Below, in pieces: positions 23,140 through 34,889 of a stretch of 64,000 bases of DNA. Source of the stretch: Sapria himalayana (lineage: Eukaryota > Streptophyta > Magnoliopsida > Malpighiales > Rafflesiaceae); NCBI GenBank assembly GCA_029783825.1, contig JAREIK010003411.1, positions 1,566,966-1,630,965 on the forward strand, given 5' to 3'. The position numbers were made by a program, and so were the translations under genes. Below the pieces are notes generated by a model. The model had not been told where the DNA came from and did no database searches. It saw only the letters and a program-made list of their open reading frames with translations. The first letter of the stretch is position 1. Every line of letters starts with the position of its first letter.

Positions 23140-23698
23140 ACTTGAGATCTCTTTTAGCAATTACGAGCACTTGTTAGTTGAGTATTCAAATTTTAATTAG
23201 ACATCAATTTTCATTGAGAGGATGTGTGTGATATGTGTTTAATACTTTTTTTTTTTTGAGATTATTCTATATTTCCAAAAGTTAGAGATAAATATTTATT
23301 TTAAGATTTTATATAGAGATACAATTTTTAGTGTTGATTATTATTATTTGTGAGATACTTTGTATCAACCACATAATATTTTTTCTCGCATAAAATTTTT
23401 TTATTGTGATAGTCAGACAATATGACCTATAATCTTTAATATGATATTTCATTAGCAAATGAAGTATAAAGAGTTAAATTGTTTCTTACTCAAAAAGATA
23501 CATGATAAGACTATTGATACAATTTATTTTCAAAAAATTGACAAGTCAGTGAAAATCTTCATGAAGGCCTTTGACATGTCTAATCTTATTTTTATTTTCT
23601 TCAAGTTTAGTGGTCTGCACCTTTAGGGGGGAGGGTGTTGTATACAATTTATTTTATTTTATTTATACATTAAGGAATATAATATTTAATTTATAGGA
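23140..23698 (+). mobile_element. Copia RNase H end, polypurine tract and LTR start
   Basis: The plus strand around 23400-23600 reads like the copia RNase H C-terminus: YCDSQ, then MKYKELNCFLLKKI, then DKSVKIFMKAF. A purine-rich tract GGGGGGAGGG (about 23625-23634) is followed by TGTTGTATACAATT, which is therefore the start of the 3' LTR (23635). The LTR is interrupted at 23699 by the Ty3/gypsy element and resumes at 28771. The pol sequence is broken by stops. Confidence 0.65.
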
Positions 23699-24329
23699 TG
23701 ATACAAATCTTGCTAAGAAGTAATAAAATTCTTGATCATTTAATGATCAAGATCATTTTACTATCTGATCCGTAGGATAATATTTTAAACTCATTGTCTA
23801 TACAGAAGCAAGAATCTTAATTATGTAATGAATCATTGATTCATAAGTTATAGATAAGTGAAATAAGAAATTCTGACAAGTTCATAAAGTTCTCAAAGAA
23901 TTTAAATGTTTACTCTTACCAGAAAATTATCTACTTATTTTATTCCACAAATTAATATATATAGTAGTTGAAACATCCTTTCAAATTAGACAATAATTAT
24001 AATCTTCAATAATTATAATTATATAATAAAAAAAACAAAAGTAAAATATGTAATGATTATATTTCTTTTTCCATTAAGACATTCAATTCTTATTTGAAGT
24101 ATTCTCTTCTTTACTTTTGCAATTTCTAAAATCTTTCAAAGTCTTAATAATATTGATTCGATACATCTGATTTTATGAGTAAGGTCATTTTGTGTAAATT
24201 TTCACTCATGCTTGATGGATAAGTCTAGTAAGAGTATTGTTTGTTGTTTTATGTTTTTGCTCTAGTGATTGGTTTAATAGATGTTGCTTCCTCCATTGAT
24301 TTTGGTTTAACACAACATCTTGGTCTACA
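23699..24329 (-). repeat. 3' LTR of the Ty3/gypsy element
   Basis: It starts TGATACAAATCTTGCTAAG and ends near GGTCTACA. The matching LTR at 28365-28770 shares blocks such as TTAATAATATTGATT, CTGATTTTATGAGTAAGGT and TAGTGATTGGT. The left LTR holds about 200 bp more AT-rich sequence (23760-24030), so the pair differ by an indel. A pyrimidine-rich tract follows at 24330-24342, the complement of a polypurine tract. Confidence 0.75.
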
Positions 24330-24649
24330 TTATTTTTTTTTTGAAAAAGATTTATTCTCAAATCATCATTTATATCAAAAAGAGATACATCAAAAATATC
24401 GAAGATATAACTAATACTATATTCACTTGAGATATCTAGTTTGTAGGCATTTTAATTGATCCATTCAAAAACTTGGAATAATTCATTTTTAATTTGGAAG
24501 TAGATTAGAATGTTTTTCTACATGAAATCTTTCTTTTCACATATGTAGCCAAAATTAATCTTCTTTTTCAAATACATGTCTCTTGTGATCTTTATTAGCT
24601 TGTTTATATTACTGCTTATTTTTTCTGTTTATATTAGTCATATTTTTTT

Positions 24650-25300
24650 CATGAATTTGATTAATTAATTTTGTTTTTCTCTTATCGTCAAGATTAACAT
24701 GTTCACTCAAAAATAAAAGAGTCAAATCGAGATATGTTAAAGGATTATTGCCATAAACAATTTCAAAATATGAAAATTTAGTGGCAAAATCATGATGAAT
24801 ATCTCGATTCTATGTAAATTCAACATGTAGTAAATATTTCTTTTAAATTTGTATTTACTTGTGAATATTAGCATGTAGCATAGTTGATAATATCTTATTA
24901 ATTTAATTAATTTGATCATCAGTTTGTTGATAATAAGTAATAGAAAATAAAAGTTTATTTTTTTTTATTAAATTTTTTAAAAGTAACTTAGAAATTTAAT
25001 ATCTCTATTTGAAATGATGCTTTCAAGCATGCCATATAACAATAAATCTTTTTTGAAAAATAAGTTATATATATGTGATGCATCATCAATTTTATGGTAA
25101 TGTATGAAATATATTTTAGAAACTCTATCTATCATTTTTAAAATTGAATTTTTCTTATTCTTAGACTGGGGCATACTCGATACAAATTTTATAGATATGT
25201 CATCACATTATTTGTTTGGTATGAGCAGGGGGAGTATATAGACATGCAAATATGTTATACTATGTTTGCTTACAATTTAAACATTTTTCATAAATTCTTT
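24650..25300 (-). pseudogene. Ty3/gypsy integrase remnant
   Basis: Minus-strand reading gives a zinc-binding KCLNCKQ piece (about 25255-25290). The catalytic-core block IYFIHYHKIDDASHIYNLFFKKDLL followed by GMLESIISNRDIKFLS (25000-25120) matches the integrase pattern FIPCHKTDDASHIADLFF...GLPKSIVSDRDVKFLS. At 24700-24760 is a decayed PFEIVYG-NPL segment. Stops and frameshifts are present. Confidence 0.75.
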
Positions 25301-25399
25301 CCATGCCATGGTTCATGTGGGGCCAAAAGAAGTGATCTTTCATAAGTTAACTCTTTAATTAACTTGAATGCTTTTTCTTACTCATCTTTCCACTTAAAT

Positions 25400-26020
25400 T
25401 TATGTATTTATTTATCATTTTAGTTAGAGGTACATCAATGTAACTGAATTTTTTTGTAAATATTATATAAAAACTTGTTAAGTCATGATACTTCTGATAT
25501 TAGTTTTAGAAAGATAATATTATCTAACTCTTGCTTACCAGTGACAAAACCTAGAAAGATAATATTATCCATATAAAAAACATACTTTTTAAAGTTAACA
25601 AATATTTTTTTTAAAAAATATCTAAAATAAGATTGTGTTCAAGATGGCTATCTTAATTATCACTTTAAATAATAATATTATTAAAATATATCATCACAAA
25701 CTTATCAATCAAGACGAGTAAAATATGATTTATTAAACTTATTAAAATACTAAGTACTTTATTTAATCCAAATGATATAACTAACTACTCATACAAATTT
25801 TATTTTATTTTAAATGATGATTTTTATTTTTTACCTTTTGTTAATCTTATTTGATGGTTTTTATTTTTTAAATAAATTTTTGAAAATATATAATAGCATA
25901 TAACTTATCTAGCATATCTAGTCGTGAAATGGGATGTCGATACTTTACAATTATGTTGTTAACTACTTGACAATCAATACACATTCTACTTAACCTATCC
26001 TTTTAGGAATATTTAATGTT
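25400..26020 (-). pseudogene. Ty3/gypsy reverse transcriptase remnant
   Basis: The minus strand near 25880-26000 reads MCIDCQVVNNI, KYRHPISRLDMLDKLYAI, the RT motif region [29 protein letters not shown]. Downstream reading is broken by AT-rich indels. Around 25330-25400, KWKDE and KAFKLIKELTYE fit the RT/RNase H border. Confidence 0.65.
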
Positions 26021-26559
26021 GGAATATTACATGGACTCATGTTTTTACTAATATGCTCATTTTTCTATAATTCATTCTCCTATGTTTGTAGTTAATTTGT
26101 TTTCTCTGAATTACTCTTTTATGTTGATTAGTAGTAGAAGCTCTTGAACAAAAACCAATCTGCTGCTAGATATCTCAGATTGGGGGTAACCATGATGATG
26201 TTTTATCAGAAAAAATAGTATTGTATTCCTACAAAAAAAAAACACGGCAAATTAGTGTTATAATCATTAGAATTTAATAAAATTTATTTATACTTAAGTA
26301 AAATTATGAGTTTATTTCAAAATAATGCTTTTTTTATTTTACTTTTTTTTGCAAAAAAAAAAAAAACATTTACTGTCTCCTTGATCTTTTTTGATCAAAT
26401 GAATCTTTTTTCATCTTTTTAGTTATTATTTTGTCTTCTCTTTTTTTGATAATTTTTTCTCTTATTTTTTTCTTCCATCTTCTTTCTTTTGATGACAATC
26501 TATTTTTATTTTCAATTGATTTTCGAATACTTGAGTAAGAGTTAATGACACAAGAATAA

Positions 26560-27010
26560 AAATTATTCTTTTGAATGCAAAAGAATACTTATTGGTAAGC
26601 CAATCATATTTGTCTCGCTTAACATATTGTTATGGCCTGCCTAATAATAGGTCTTCAGTTTGCATAGGTACTTCATTGCATAATACTTCATCTATATTCT
26701 TCCTAATTAAAAAGATACTAATACTTCTTTATTCATATTTATTTTGTTACTGTTATTTAGTCACTGTAACTTATATGATTGTGAGTGTTTCATAGTTAGT
26801 ATTCCTAACTTTTGTATCATGATTGTACTTTTGATATTTCTACAACTCACACCATTAATGATTATGTTATATATTTTATCTTTTGCATGACATATAATAT
26901 GAAATATGTTTTCACATTGTACTTCATCATTTTTTCCTTGGCTTACATGTCTAGAATTTATCTTATAATCAATAATTCTTTTGAATAGTTTTTTTGTTAC
27001 TTTCAAAGTT
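26560..27010 (-). pseudogene. Ty3/gypsy protease-region remnant
   Basis: The minus strand (26761-27006) reads NIFHIICHAKDKIYNIIINGVSCRN, then STIMIQKLGILTMKHSQSYKLQ. This is the retropepsin-like region of plant gypsy pol (pattern CHVKDKVCSLIIDGGSC...LVEKLGL). The usual catalytic Asp in IIDGGS is Asn here (IINGVS), so it would be inactive even without the surrounding stops. Confidence 0.7.
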
Positions 27011-27386
27011 TTAATAATATGATTCTTTTGTTTGGATATGGACTTGCTATCTCATATTTTCTAAGATATATGAAGTATTTGATATCCTCATTTTTAGTGG
27101 TGGAAATTTTAATATTTCTTTGAGAATCATGGTTGACAAAGTTAAGTTTTGGACTTCCCTTCTAATTAGTTACTGGTGCCAAATTTGCTTTTTTTATATA
27201 ATTTAATTTTCTAGATAATTAGCATAAGTTATGATTTAACCATGATTTTTCCTTTGTCTTGAGTTGTTCCATTTCTATATAATGATACAACTCTATCATA
27301 TTTATAATTTTTCAATTCAATCTTTCTAGAAATCTAGCCATGATACCTTCTTGATCTTTCTCAATATTAGTTCGGATCATAGTAAT

Positions 27387-27611
27387 TTATATTTCTTTAT
27401 TAGAATCATTTATATTTTTGTTGTCTTGTGTCAAGTTTTGTAACTTCTTATATAAGCTTTGGTAGTAATGATTTGGAATAAATCTTTTTAAAATTTTTGA
27501 TTTCATCTCTTCCCATGTCTCTATTGAAGGATTCCTAGTTTGTCTTTTACTAATCACAATAATTATAATAATCAAAATTAACTCATAATTGATTTTAAGT
27601 TTTTGGGTCAT
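27387..27611 (-). pseudogene. Ty3/gypsy gag fragment
   Basis: The 74-codon minus-strand frame contains TWEEMKSKILKRFIPNHYYQ followed by SLYKKLQNLTQDNKNIND, the conserved plant gypsy gag block (TWEEMKEKLRERFLPPDY...LQNLRQGSKSVEEY). Flanking sequence is AT-rich with no longer frame. Confidence 0.75.
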
Positions 27612-28364
27612 TTGTACTTTTAAATAGAAAAAAATATCATCTTGATACTGCCTAGTTTATTATCTTCATATTTTTCTTGCTCTTTAAAATATTCACTTCT
27701 TCCATGATTGATAATGGTAATCTATTCTTTTTTTTTTCTTCATCATTACTCTCATAGCTCTTGTAGTAGTTAATATGATATTCTCTTGGCTGAATTTAGT
27801 CTCTCTTTCTTGGAATATTTTATGATTGCTCGGAATAATTATTCTCTATATTATCCAATCGTTAATGGACTTGTCTTAGTTTATATCTTATCATACATCT
27901 TAATTTACTCATCATAGCTTGCATAGATAATTTTGGATCAACTATTTATGAATAACTTCTTTCGGTATGGTTATACATTATTTCAAAAAATTATTATGAT
28001 TGTGTCACTCATTGCCCAGTAAACTTTTTTTTGGCTCTTATTGACCCTAAATGAACAAGAATTGAAATTTGAATAATAATTTCTAATGACTTATTGAGTA
28101 ATTAGTATTCTCTAGTTAAATGAAATATTCATAATGCAAATTTAAATTAATGATACTATTTAGAAAGAGACTCATAACAAATAATTTTCAATTATTTTTA
28201 TCTTTTTATTTTGTATTTATCTTTTTTTTTTTATTTTTTTTTATTTTTTTTTCATAATATAAATTATTAAATAGAGAATTTAATCGGGTTGGAATTAATC
28301 TTGAATGAGAGTTTGCAAAAAGAAATAATGATACACGAGTCTAAAGCTGATCTTTGATCCCAAA

Positions 28365-28770
28365 TGATACGAACCTTATTAAGAAATAATGATACACATG
28401 ATCAGATTTGGTAACAAATATTATTCTGCAATCATATATGTAAAAAAATATCTTAATCTGTTGCTTATATAGAAGTAAGAATTTCAATATAATAATGATT
28501 ATGTTTCCTTTTTTATTAAGATGCTCAAGTTTCATTCGAAATATTATATCCTTTACTTTTATAACTTCAAATTTTTCTAAGACATTAATAATATTGATTG
28601 GGCCGTCTGATTTTATTAGTAAGGTATTTTTGTATAATTTTTCATCTATGCTTGTCGAATAAGCTTAGTAAGAAAAGTTCTTGACTTTTTGCCTTTATTT
28701 TAGTGATTGGTCCAAAAGGGGTGTCTTCTCAAATGTGTTTTGATTAAGCATAATTTTTATGTCTTCATCA
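28365..28770 (-). repeat. 5' LTR of the Ty3/gypsy element
   Basis: It starts TGATACGAACCTTATTAAG and ends near CTTCATCA. It aligns with the left LTR over about 400 bp. The primer-binding-site complement (about 28349-28362) adjoins its start two bases away, which sets the element's direction as minus. Confidence 0.75.
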
Positions 28771-28908
28771 TAAGATATCCTAATCCGACTAGCTTCTTAT
28801 ATAAGAGTTTCGCTTGTATATAGTATTCATTGAGATATCATATGTTTATTTCACCTTGGTTTGTTTTTCAATACTTGTGATATTTATGCATTAGCTTGAG
28901 TGAGATGT

Positions 28909-28948
<40 letters not shown>

Positions 28949-29075
28949 TGATCTTATATAATTGATTAGCTTGTACACATTATTCATTGAATTTTCATAT
29001 ATTTATTTGGCTCTTAGTCTCTAACTTGTTTTTCTATACTTACTATATTGAATATTTATGCATCAATTTGATAAG
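28771..29075 (+). mobile_element. Rest of the interrupted copia LTR, with an internal duplication and (AC)n
   Basis: CTTATATAAGAG (a TATA-like site) and TATTCATTGAGATATCATATG lead to CTTGTTTTTC-type sequence. The same series (CTTATATAA, TTATTCATTGAAT, TCATATATTTATTT, ATTTATGCATCAATTTGA) recurs at 28944-29075. A 28-bp (AC)n tract at 28913-28940 separates the two copies. This is likely the downstream part of the LTR that starts at 23635. Confidence 0.5.
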
Positions 29076-29416
29076 GGTGTTGTAATACTTTGTTTTTTAT
29101 TAGTTTTTTGTTCAAACAATATCACCCTCTGAAATTGCTTGTTGTTAGTTTCATGGCTTTTGGTCTATGCATTTAGTATTGTTTGCAATTTTTCCCTATC
29201 TTAAAATTTACTTGTCCAAGCTTTGGAGATTTTAATGTGAAATTTTATCTTTTGAAGAGAAGTGCATCCTAATCCACAACATGTTCCTTTCTCTGAAAAC
29301 AGAATCTGCATGGTCTCCTTCCTTTTCACTTTTAATTGGTAGAGAAAAGTTAGCTCATTAATCATGAATTATTTTATATTTCAATATCACTTTGTTAATG
29401 TAATTTTTATTTATAG

Positions 29417-29933
29417 ATTCCTCCAAAGGATATCAGATGGGAAGGTGAGGATCCGGGGATAACTTACCATGGTAGTCTTGGAGGGGTGACTTCTGTAATA
29501 AAGAAACCTTCTAGTCATGCTACTATTGCCCCTACTTTTGGAAGGGAGCACGGATCATTGAACACTGAAATGAAAGAAGTTTTTCCTCCACAACAAAATG
29601 GTTCTACAAGAGAAGCTTCTGGTGATATTGAATTGCTCAGTACCGAGATACTAATCAAAGAGGTATTGCCACTTGGAGTTGTAATATTAATTCTAGCTTT
29701 TTTACTTTCATCGTTTAATACTTAAACAGGTAGAGAGGATGTTTGGTGTGAGCCATCCAGATCCTATTGAACTTGAAAAGGCTAAAAAAATGTTAAAAGT
29801 AAGATCAATTATCATTCTTGTTAAATTTCTATCATTTTTTTCTGGGTCATTGGTTTTACTATTTTTTTCCTTCAGGAACATGAACACGCACTTGTAAATG
29901 CAATTGCAAAGTTGGCATCAGGCAGTGATAGTG
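29417..29933 (+). CDS. Three internal exons of an unidentified plant gene
   Basis: Exon 1 is 29417-29662, starting IPPKDIRWEGEDPGITYHGS and ending LIKE. Exon 2 is 29730-29798, starting VERMFGVSHPDPIELEKAKK and ending MLK. Exon 3 is 29876-29933, reading EHEHALVNAIAKLASGSDSG. Each intron begins GT and ends AG, with pyrimidine-rich acceptors (TTTATAG, TTAAACAG, CCTTCAG). The first two junctions are phase 0 and exon 3 ends in phase 1. Composition is normal coding, unlike the surrounding AT-rich sequence. Exon 1 is low-complexity after residue 30. The last two exons look like a conserved helical segment with charged residues. I do not recognise the family and give no function. The 5' exons and the next 3' exon were not found, so this is a partial gene, or a broken remnant if the rest is lost. 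Confidence 0.72.
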
Positions 29934-32530
29934 GTAATACATCTTTGCCCTGATAATTACTCTCCCAATTTATCTTGTCTGCTTTGTTATTTTTATTTTA
30001 AATTAAACTACTTTTAAAAGTAACAATTTCAAGTTTCCGAATATAACATGCACACAATAATAGAAGTTATCAGTTTGAATCTGTGCAAGCTATAACAGTA
30101 GCTGACTGCTATTGTAGTAACTGTTTTAATTAAGAGAACAAATGTTGATGGTGGAAGATGTGGGTGCCATTTATGTCCTGTTATCTGATATGGTTTTAAT
30201 ATTGGTGGTAATTCTTTAGACCAATATTTATGCTTGTGTGTGTGTGTGTGAGTATATAATGAGTTGAATTTTTTTTTCTTCCATGCCCAAAATTTTTATC
30301 ACCTTCAATATTTTGTTTCAACAGTTAGGATTTCTATTTCATAATGATGATAGAGTTTCAGTGGTTTAACCACTTGACATTTGATCAGAGGGGGGACTTT
30401 GTTTCTTCATCCTTTTTCATATGATGGCTGCTGGATCAACAAAAGGGGTGAGATGGAAAGACTTTCCTAAATGTTTAAGTGTTGGCTGAAGTTTATGGGC
30501 TTTCTGAAATAATGCTTGGGATAGTTGTTTGTAAGACATGTAGAACATAAATTATCTTTATGATCCCTGCAATATAATGCAGTGTTTTTGGACTTTGAAG
30601 AGCATTATTGTGGGCCTATTCATTTTGTGTACTCTCTCAAGTCGAGACGGTGGTATGAAGAGTATGCATACCTGTGGGTTCAAAAATTTAATGTTTTTTT
30701 ATATTTTATATTTTATGAGAGCTCATAATCTGTAGGCTGCCCCTAGTTTTTCACTTTTTTTATAGGCTTAGGTTGCTCTTTTATCATGCTGAATATTTTT
30801 TTCTATTATTATTAATTTATTGAGTTGAGATTATGGTATAAGAGCAAGATATTTGTAATTAATTAGGGGTTTTTGTAGTCAGTGTAGTTTGGACAGAGTA
30901 TGCATTGATTTATAGCGTGAATTTATGTAGTTTTCTGTTTGGCCATAATTTGATGTGTAGGATGGTTGCACTATAATGTCAAGTTGTAATAGTGTGGTAT
31001 GAAATACGCATGGTGGTGACCCTTATCATCTCATGACATAGGATAGTTAGAGATCCTCAGTGCCCACTCTACACATTATAAAAATCATGGATATATCTAA
31101 TGATAAAAATTTTCGATATATCCACTGATATATCAATAAATTCTAAGTATCGATATATCCATTAAGACCAATATATCTATCCTTGATTTGTGCTCACATA
31201 CAAATACTCACCGATATATCTTCGATATATCTGATATATCCGTAAAATTTAAGTACCGATATATCTGTAGAAACCGATAATTTAATCATTGGATATATCA
31301 GAGAAATGTAGTGGTGGTGACTCATACTCATGACATAGGGTAGATAGAGATCCTTAGTACACTATACATATTATAAAAAGTGGGGACATACCCGAGAAAT
31401 GTAGTGATGGTTAGTTTTTGAGTAGAGATTAAAACTATTATAGATTATAACGATATAAATTGATTATCAGAATCATCTAGGAGTCATCTAGAAGTGCTCA
31501 CGGGGGCTTTCCATTATGTTCCTTATTATAGAGGAATATGTAAAATTTTTTTAGTAAAATAATTATAGATATTTTTAGTTATATAGGTATTATAATTCTT
31601 ATGATTTGTCTCTTTTCTTTGAACTCAAGAAATATTGAATTGAGAGATAATAGTAATAATACATATAATTACTTATTGCTTACTATTTTTTCCTTGTTTC
31701 ATGAATTTGGTTATAAGTATAACTAATAGTAAATTATATAAATTTTTTAATTATAATAATATTCAATTTGATGATTTATTTTATTTATGTGTTTCTTTTG
31801 TTTTTGAGTGTCAAGGTAAATTTTTTTCTGTAAATTGTTTTTTTAAATAATTCAATTGTGACAATCTTTTTTTTCTACTAATATTATTTTGTAGGATATG
31901 AAGACAAATAAATATTTTTTTAGACTGAGCATAATAAATTAAATGTTCATTCTTCTATAATTATATATCATATCAAGATTTAAAATATTTGAGTATTTTT
32001 GATTTATTACTTATTTATTCATGATTTGGTCATTTATCTTTTATCAACATGAGAATTTTGGATGCAAATATTAGAGATTTTTCAATTATAGATTATAATG
32101 TTTTTTATTTATGAAATTATAATAGAATTTTTTATCATGCTCATAAGACATGTATGAGTAATAATCTATCTGATCTTTTTTTTTTTTCAATATCAATTTT
32201 TTTTATTTTTTGACTATATTTTTAAAAAGTAAAAAATTTATTTAACAAAAATATAAAAAATTATTAGAATTGACAATATATTAAAGTATTTGTCTGATAT
32301 TTTCAGTATTATCGTACTTATCTTTAAATCATATACCTGATTTTTTTGTGCTAATATGCTTTTATAAAATGAGGATTGTAGATGATTATGGTACATCTAT
32401 TTGATAGAAGTATTGTGAAATATTTTTAAAGAGATACAATTTTAATTATGTTAAGAGTCATTCCAAAAATATATACCAACAATTTATAAACTTTGTAAAT
32501 CTCAATCAAAATAATGTAAACTTGCTAAGC
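29934..32530 (+). other. Probable intron or intergenic sequence
   Basis: It follows the donor at 29934. Sequence to about 31000 has no transposon motifs that I recognise and looks single-copy. A 300-bp tandem duplication is at 31006-31400. From 31540 to 32400 it is very AT-rich, with no coding signal. No acceptor plus coding stretch that continues the gene was seen. Confidence 0.45.
31006..31400. repeat. Partial tandem duplication of about 300 bp with GATATATC motifs
   Basis: GTGGTGAC, CATGACATAGGATAG, AGAGATCCT and CATTATAAAAA occur in order at 31012-31085 and again at 31311-31385. Between them are about ten copies of GATATAT(C)/CGATATATC, whose reverse complements overlap, so the stretch is strongly self-complementary. 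Confidence 0.7.
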
Positions 32531-32539
32531 TCTTTTATA

Positions 32540-33075
32540 AGGGGTTAGTTGGATTGAGGTATCTCATAAGCTGGCTGTTCTCATTCATAATGTAGAAATT
32601 AAAAAAAATAATAAATTATAAACCACATTGCTCCTCTTTAAGTTGGTGTATAGAGGTTAAGAATATTAAGGTCGGAAGAAAGAAAGTTAAGTTATGACTT
32701 CTTCAAGATATTCTTAAAGATATATGCTTATAGTTTTGTTATCTGAATATAAGCAATAACAATGATCTTATCTTATATCTTCTCTCTCTTGAAGAAGTAA
32801 TACGTCTTATTTTTTATTTGCTTATGAAATATTAGATTTGATATTACATGACTTAATGTTTGATTGTCTTAGTAAATAATAATATGAGAAGAAAATAAAT
32901 ATTTTGTTTTCACAAGTAGGTACTAGATTCAAAATATATTGTAGGTAATGATTACTATTACTCTAAACTCTATTTTTACATTTGATCTTAAAATAATTAT
33001 ATGTTCTCTATAAAATAAGTACAAAATTTGTTGTAAATTTTTTCTCAGTGCAAGATATTACCCAACTGAAAATTT
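32540..33075 (-). mobile_element. Copia RNase H, polypurine tract and LTR start (third minus-strand copy)
   Basis: The minus strand near 32740-32860 reads a decayed NPIFHKQ then FKREKIQDKIIVIAYIQIT, matching the copia RNase H C-terminus ([23 protein letters not shown]...TAYVQT). NLYTPT follows, then AAAGAGGAG (about 32629-32637) as the polypurine tract. The sequence after it (CAATGTGGTTTATAATTT on the minus strand) would be the LTR. Confidence 0.6.
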
Positions 33076-33343
33076 GAATACCCGGCCAAATGTAGATTTT
33101 CGTGATCGATGAAAAAGATTGTCTTTGGGTTTTATTTACCTATCTCATTATGCAATGATATATGTGTGGGGGAACATGTTGAAGGAAATATAAGAATTAA
33201 CTAATTATTTTGATTGTATAAGATAAATATGATCTAATAATAGTTAGATAATTAATATTTTTTATAATTTTTCTTTAAGTAATAAAGAGTCAATTAGAAA
33301 ATTGCATTAGTAAAGAAATATATACTTGGATAAATTAGAGTTA

Positions 33344-33770
33344 GAGGTAGAAAATGAGTCGTGCATGACACAACATGATAGGCCTATTTATAGCGACCCG
33401 ACATGATATGCAGGCCTATTCCAAATGGGGTCTACTTGTCATGTTGATTAGATTTGGGATGAAATCAGCATGAACTAGCCAATGGACATTTGTTCGTGCT
33501 TGGGATGACATTTGCTTAACCTAGGTTAGTCTGTGTGCGACATAGTGTAACCTCAATTAGCTTAGGTGCGATCCAAGCGACTTGGCACATAGGCTTGGGT
33601 GCTTGGCCAATGATGATCTATGGTTCCAAGCACTTGACTCTAGGGGCCAGGGGCTCTTGGCTGCCACATGGGCCTTAGATTCTATTGCATACTGCAATGA
33701 CAGTGTAGTGCTGGACCTAGACTAATGGTGAAGTGCATTTCAACATGCCTATAGTATAGCTTATATGCAA
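33344..33770. mobile_element. F2-type hAT fragment
   Basis: It starts TAGAGGTAGAAAATGAGTCGTGC and continues with CATGACA, GACCCGACATGATATG and similar motifs, a decayed version of F2 GC-rich sequence. The right terminus is not recognisable. A (TA)n tract follows at 33776-33792. Confidence 0.55.
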
Positions 33771-34384
33771 GTTGCATATATATATATATATAACATTATA
33801 TTATATAATATTTGAAAATATGAAATAAAAAAAAAAACTTAAATAACATAAAGAAGATATCTTTTTAATTTTAAAATTGTAATATAAATTTAAAAAAAAG
33901 TACATATACTCTCAAATTTTAAACTAGTAACATTATCTTTGAAAATAAAAAAAAAGTGAAAATGACAAATGCTAAACAAGCAATGTAGAGTTTGTGCTCA
34001 TGGTTCTAGTTGTTGTATAATGATGATCGTCTATCATTCTGAATGTTTTGATATTTAAAGTTCTAAGTTTTTGTTTTATAATATAAATTATGTTGTTGTG
34101 CATAGGCTTGATCTTTAAGATTCATCTGTATATCTTTATAATTTTTAAATATGATAGAGTTTCTATAATTTTTAGTTGTTGTTTTATCCTCATATCTTAA
34201 ATAATATTTACATCAAACTTTGTTGTTGTACTAGATATTAGAGGGATAGTAGATCATATATTATTTTTGATAGCATGAGAAAGATGAATTTGTATAATTT
34301 TTACTAAGTTAATGTATCTAAGTTTTTTATAACACTCTATAATAAGATAGAGTAGTCATCAAATTCTAAATATCTTGAAAACTC
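33771..34384. other. Unassigned AT-rich sequence
   Basis: The only link found is the block ACTAGATATTAGAGGGATAGTAGATCA (about 34229-34255), which resembles part of the 748-bp tandem unit at 9851. No coding content. Confidence 0.4.
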
Positions 34385-34392
34385 ATGCCAAT

Positions 34393-34590
34393 TAAAGGTA
34401 TGTGTGGATTGGGTGGCTTGGGCACGACACCATGCATTGCTCAAATTAGCCATGCCTGGCCTGACTCGACATGCTCCAAAATCATACTTAGATTAGGGTC
34501 GTGCTGGCTCGAGGCATGGATCGTGCATTGTAGGGTCAGGGCAAGTTGTGTAGGGTTAGGGCAAGTCGTGCCTTGTATTGAACCATACAT
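34393..34590. mobile_element. F2-type hAT fragment
   Basis: TTAAAGGTATGTGTGGATTGGG resembles the F2 left end, followed by GGGCACGACACC and CTGGCCTGACTCGAC motifs and a short direct repeat (GTGTAGGGTTAGGGCAAGT, about 34530-34570). No right end. Confidence 0.5.
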
Positions 34591-34889
34591 GACTTGCATG
34601 CTAGTGCTCATTATGTTATTACTCTTATAAAATTATTATTTTTACTAATAAATTCAAATCTTTTTGAGTTTAAAGAAAGTGAGATTTCTTGAATGCTGGA
34701 GATCTCCTTTAGGCCCAAATGAAGTAATAGTCCACAAGTATTCATTGGTACAAATTCATATTGAGTTAGTAACTAGGTGAGTTTATCATCTTAGACATAG
34801 AGTCTACCAGGAAATAAATATGTGTCCAACCTATTTAAATTAGAAATGATCCTTTCAAGGAGCCCGATGATGTCATAATTATTTCTTTG
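34591..34889. other. Unassigned sequence, possibly decayed copia
   Basis: Nearly 300 bp without a clear feature. CTTTAGGCCCAAATGAAG and GAGTTTATCATCTTAGACATAGAGTC give no secure translation match. Confidence 0.35.

Larger units (their letters stand above)
23699..28770 (-). mobile_element. Ty3/gypsy LTR retrotransposon, decayed, minus strand
   Basis: Two similar LTRs bound the element (23699-24329 and 28365-28770). A sequence matching the initiator-Met tRNA primer-binding site (minus strand TGGGATCAAAGATC, consensus TGGTATCAGAGC) sits next to the right LTR at about 28349-28362. Going down from it on the minus strand are gag (27387-27611), protease (26761-27006), RT (about 25860-26000), an RNase H piece, and integrase (24740-25300), the order of a Ty3/gypsy element. 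The 5-bp flanks TAGGA and TAAGA agree at four of five positions and may be the TSD. All reading frames are broken. It is inserted in a copia LTR. Confidence 0.82.
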
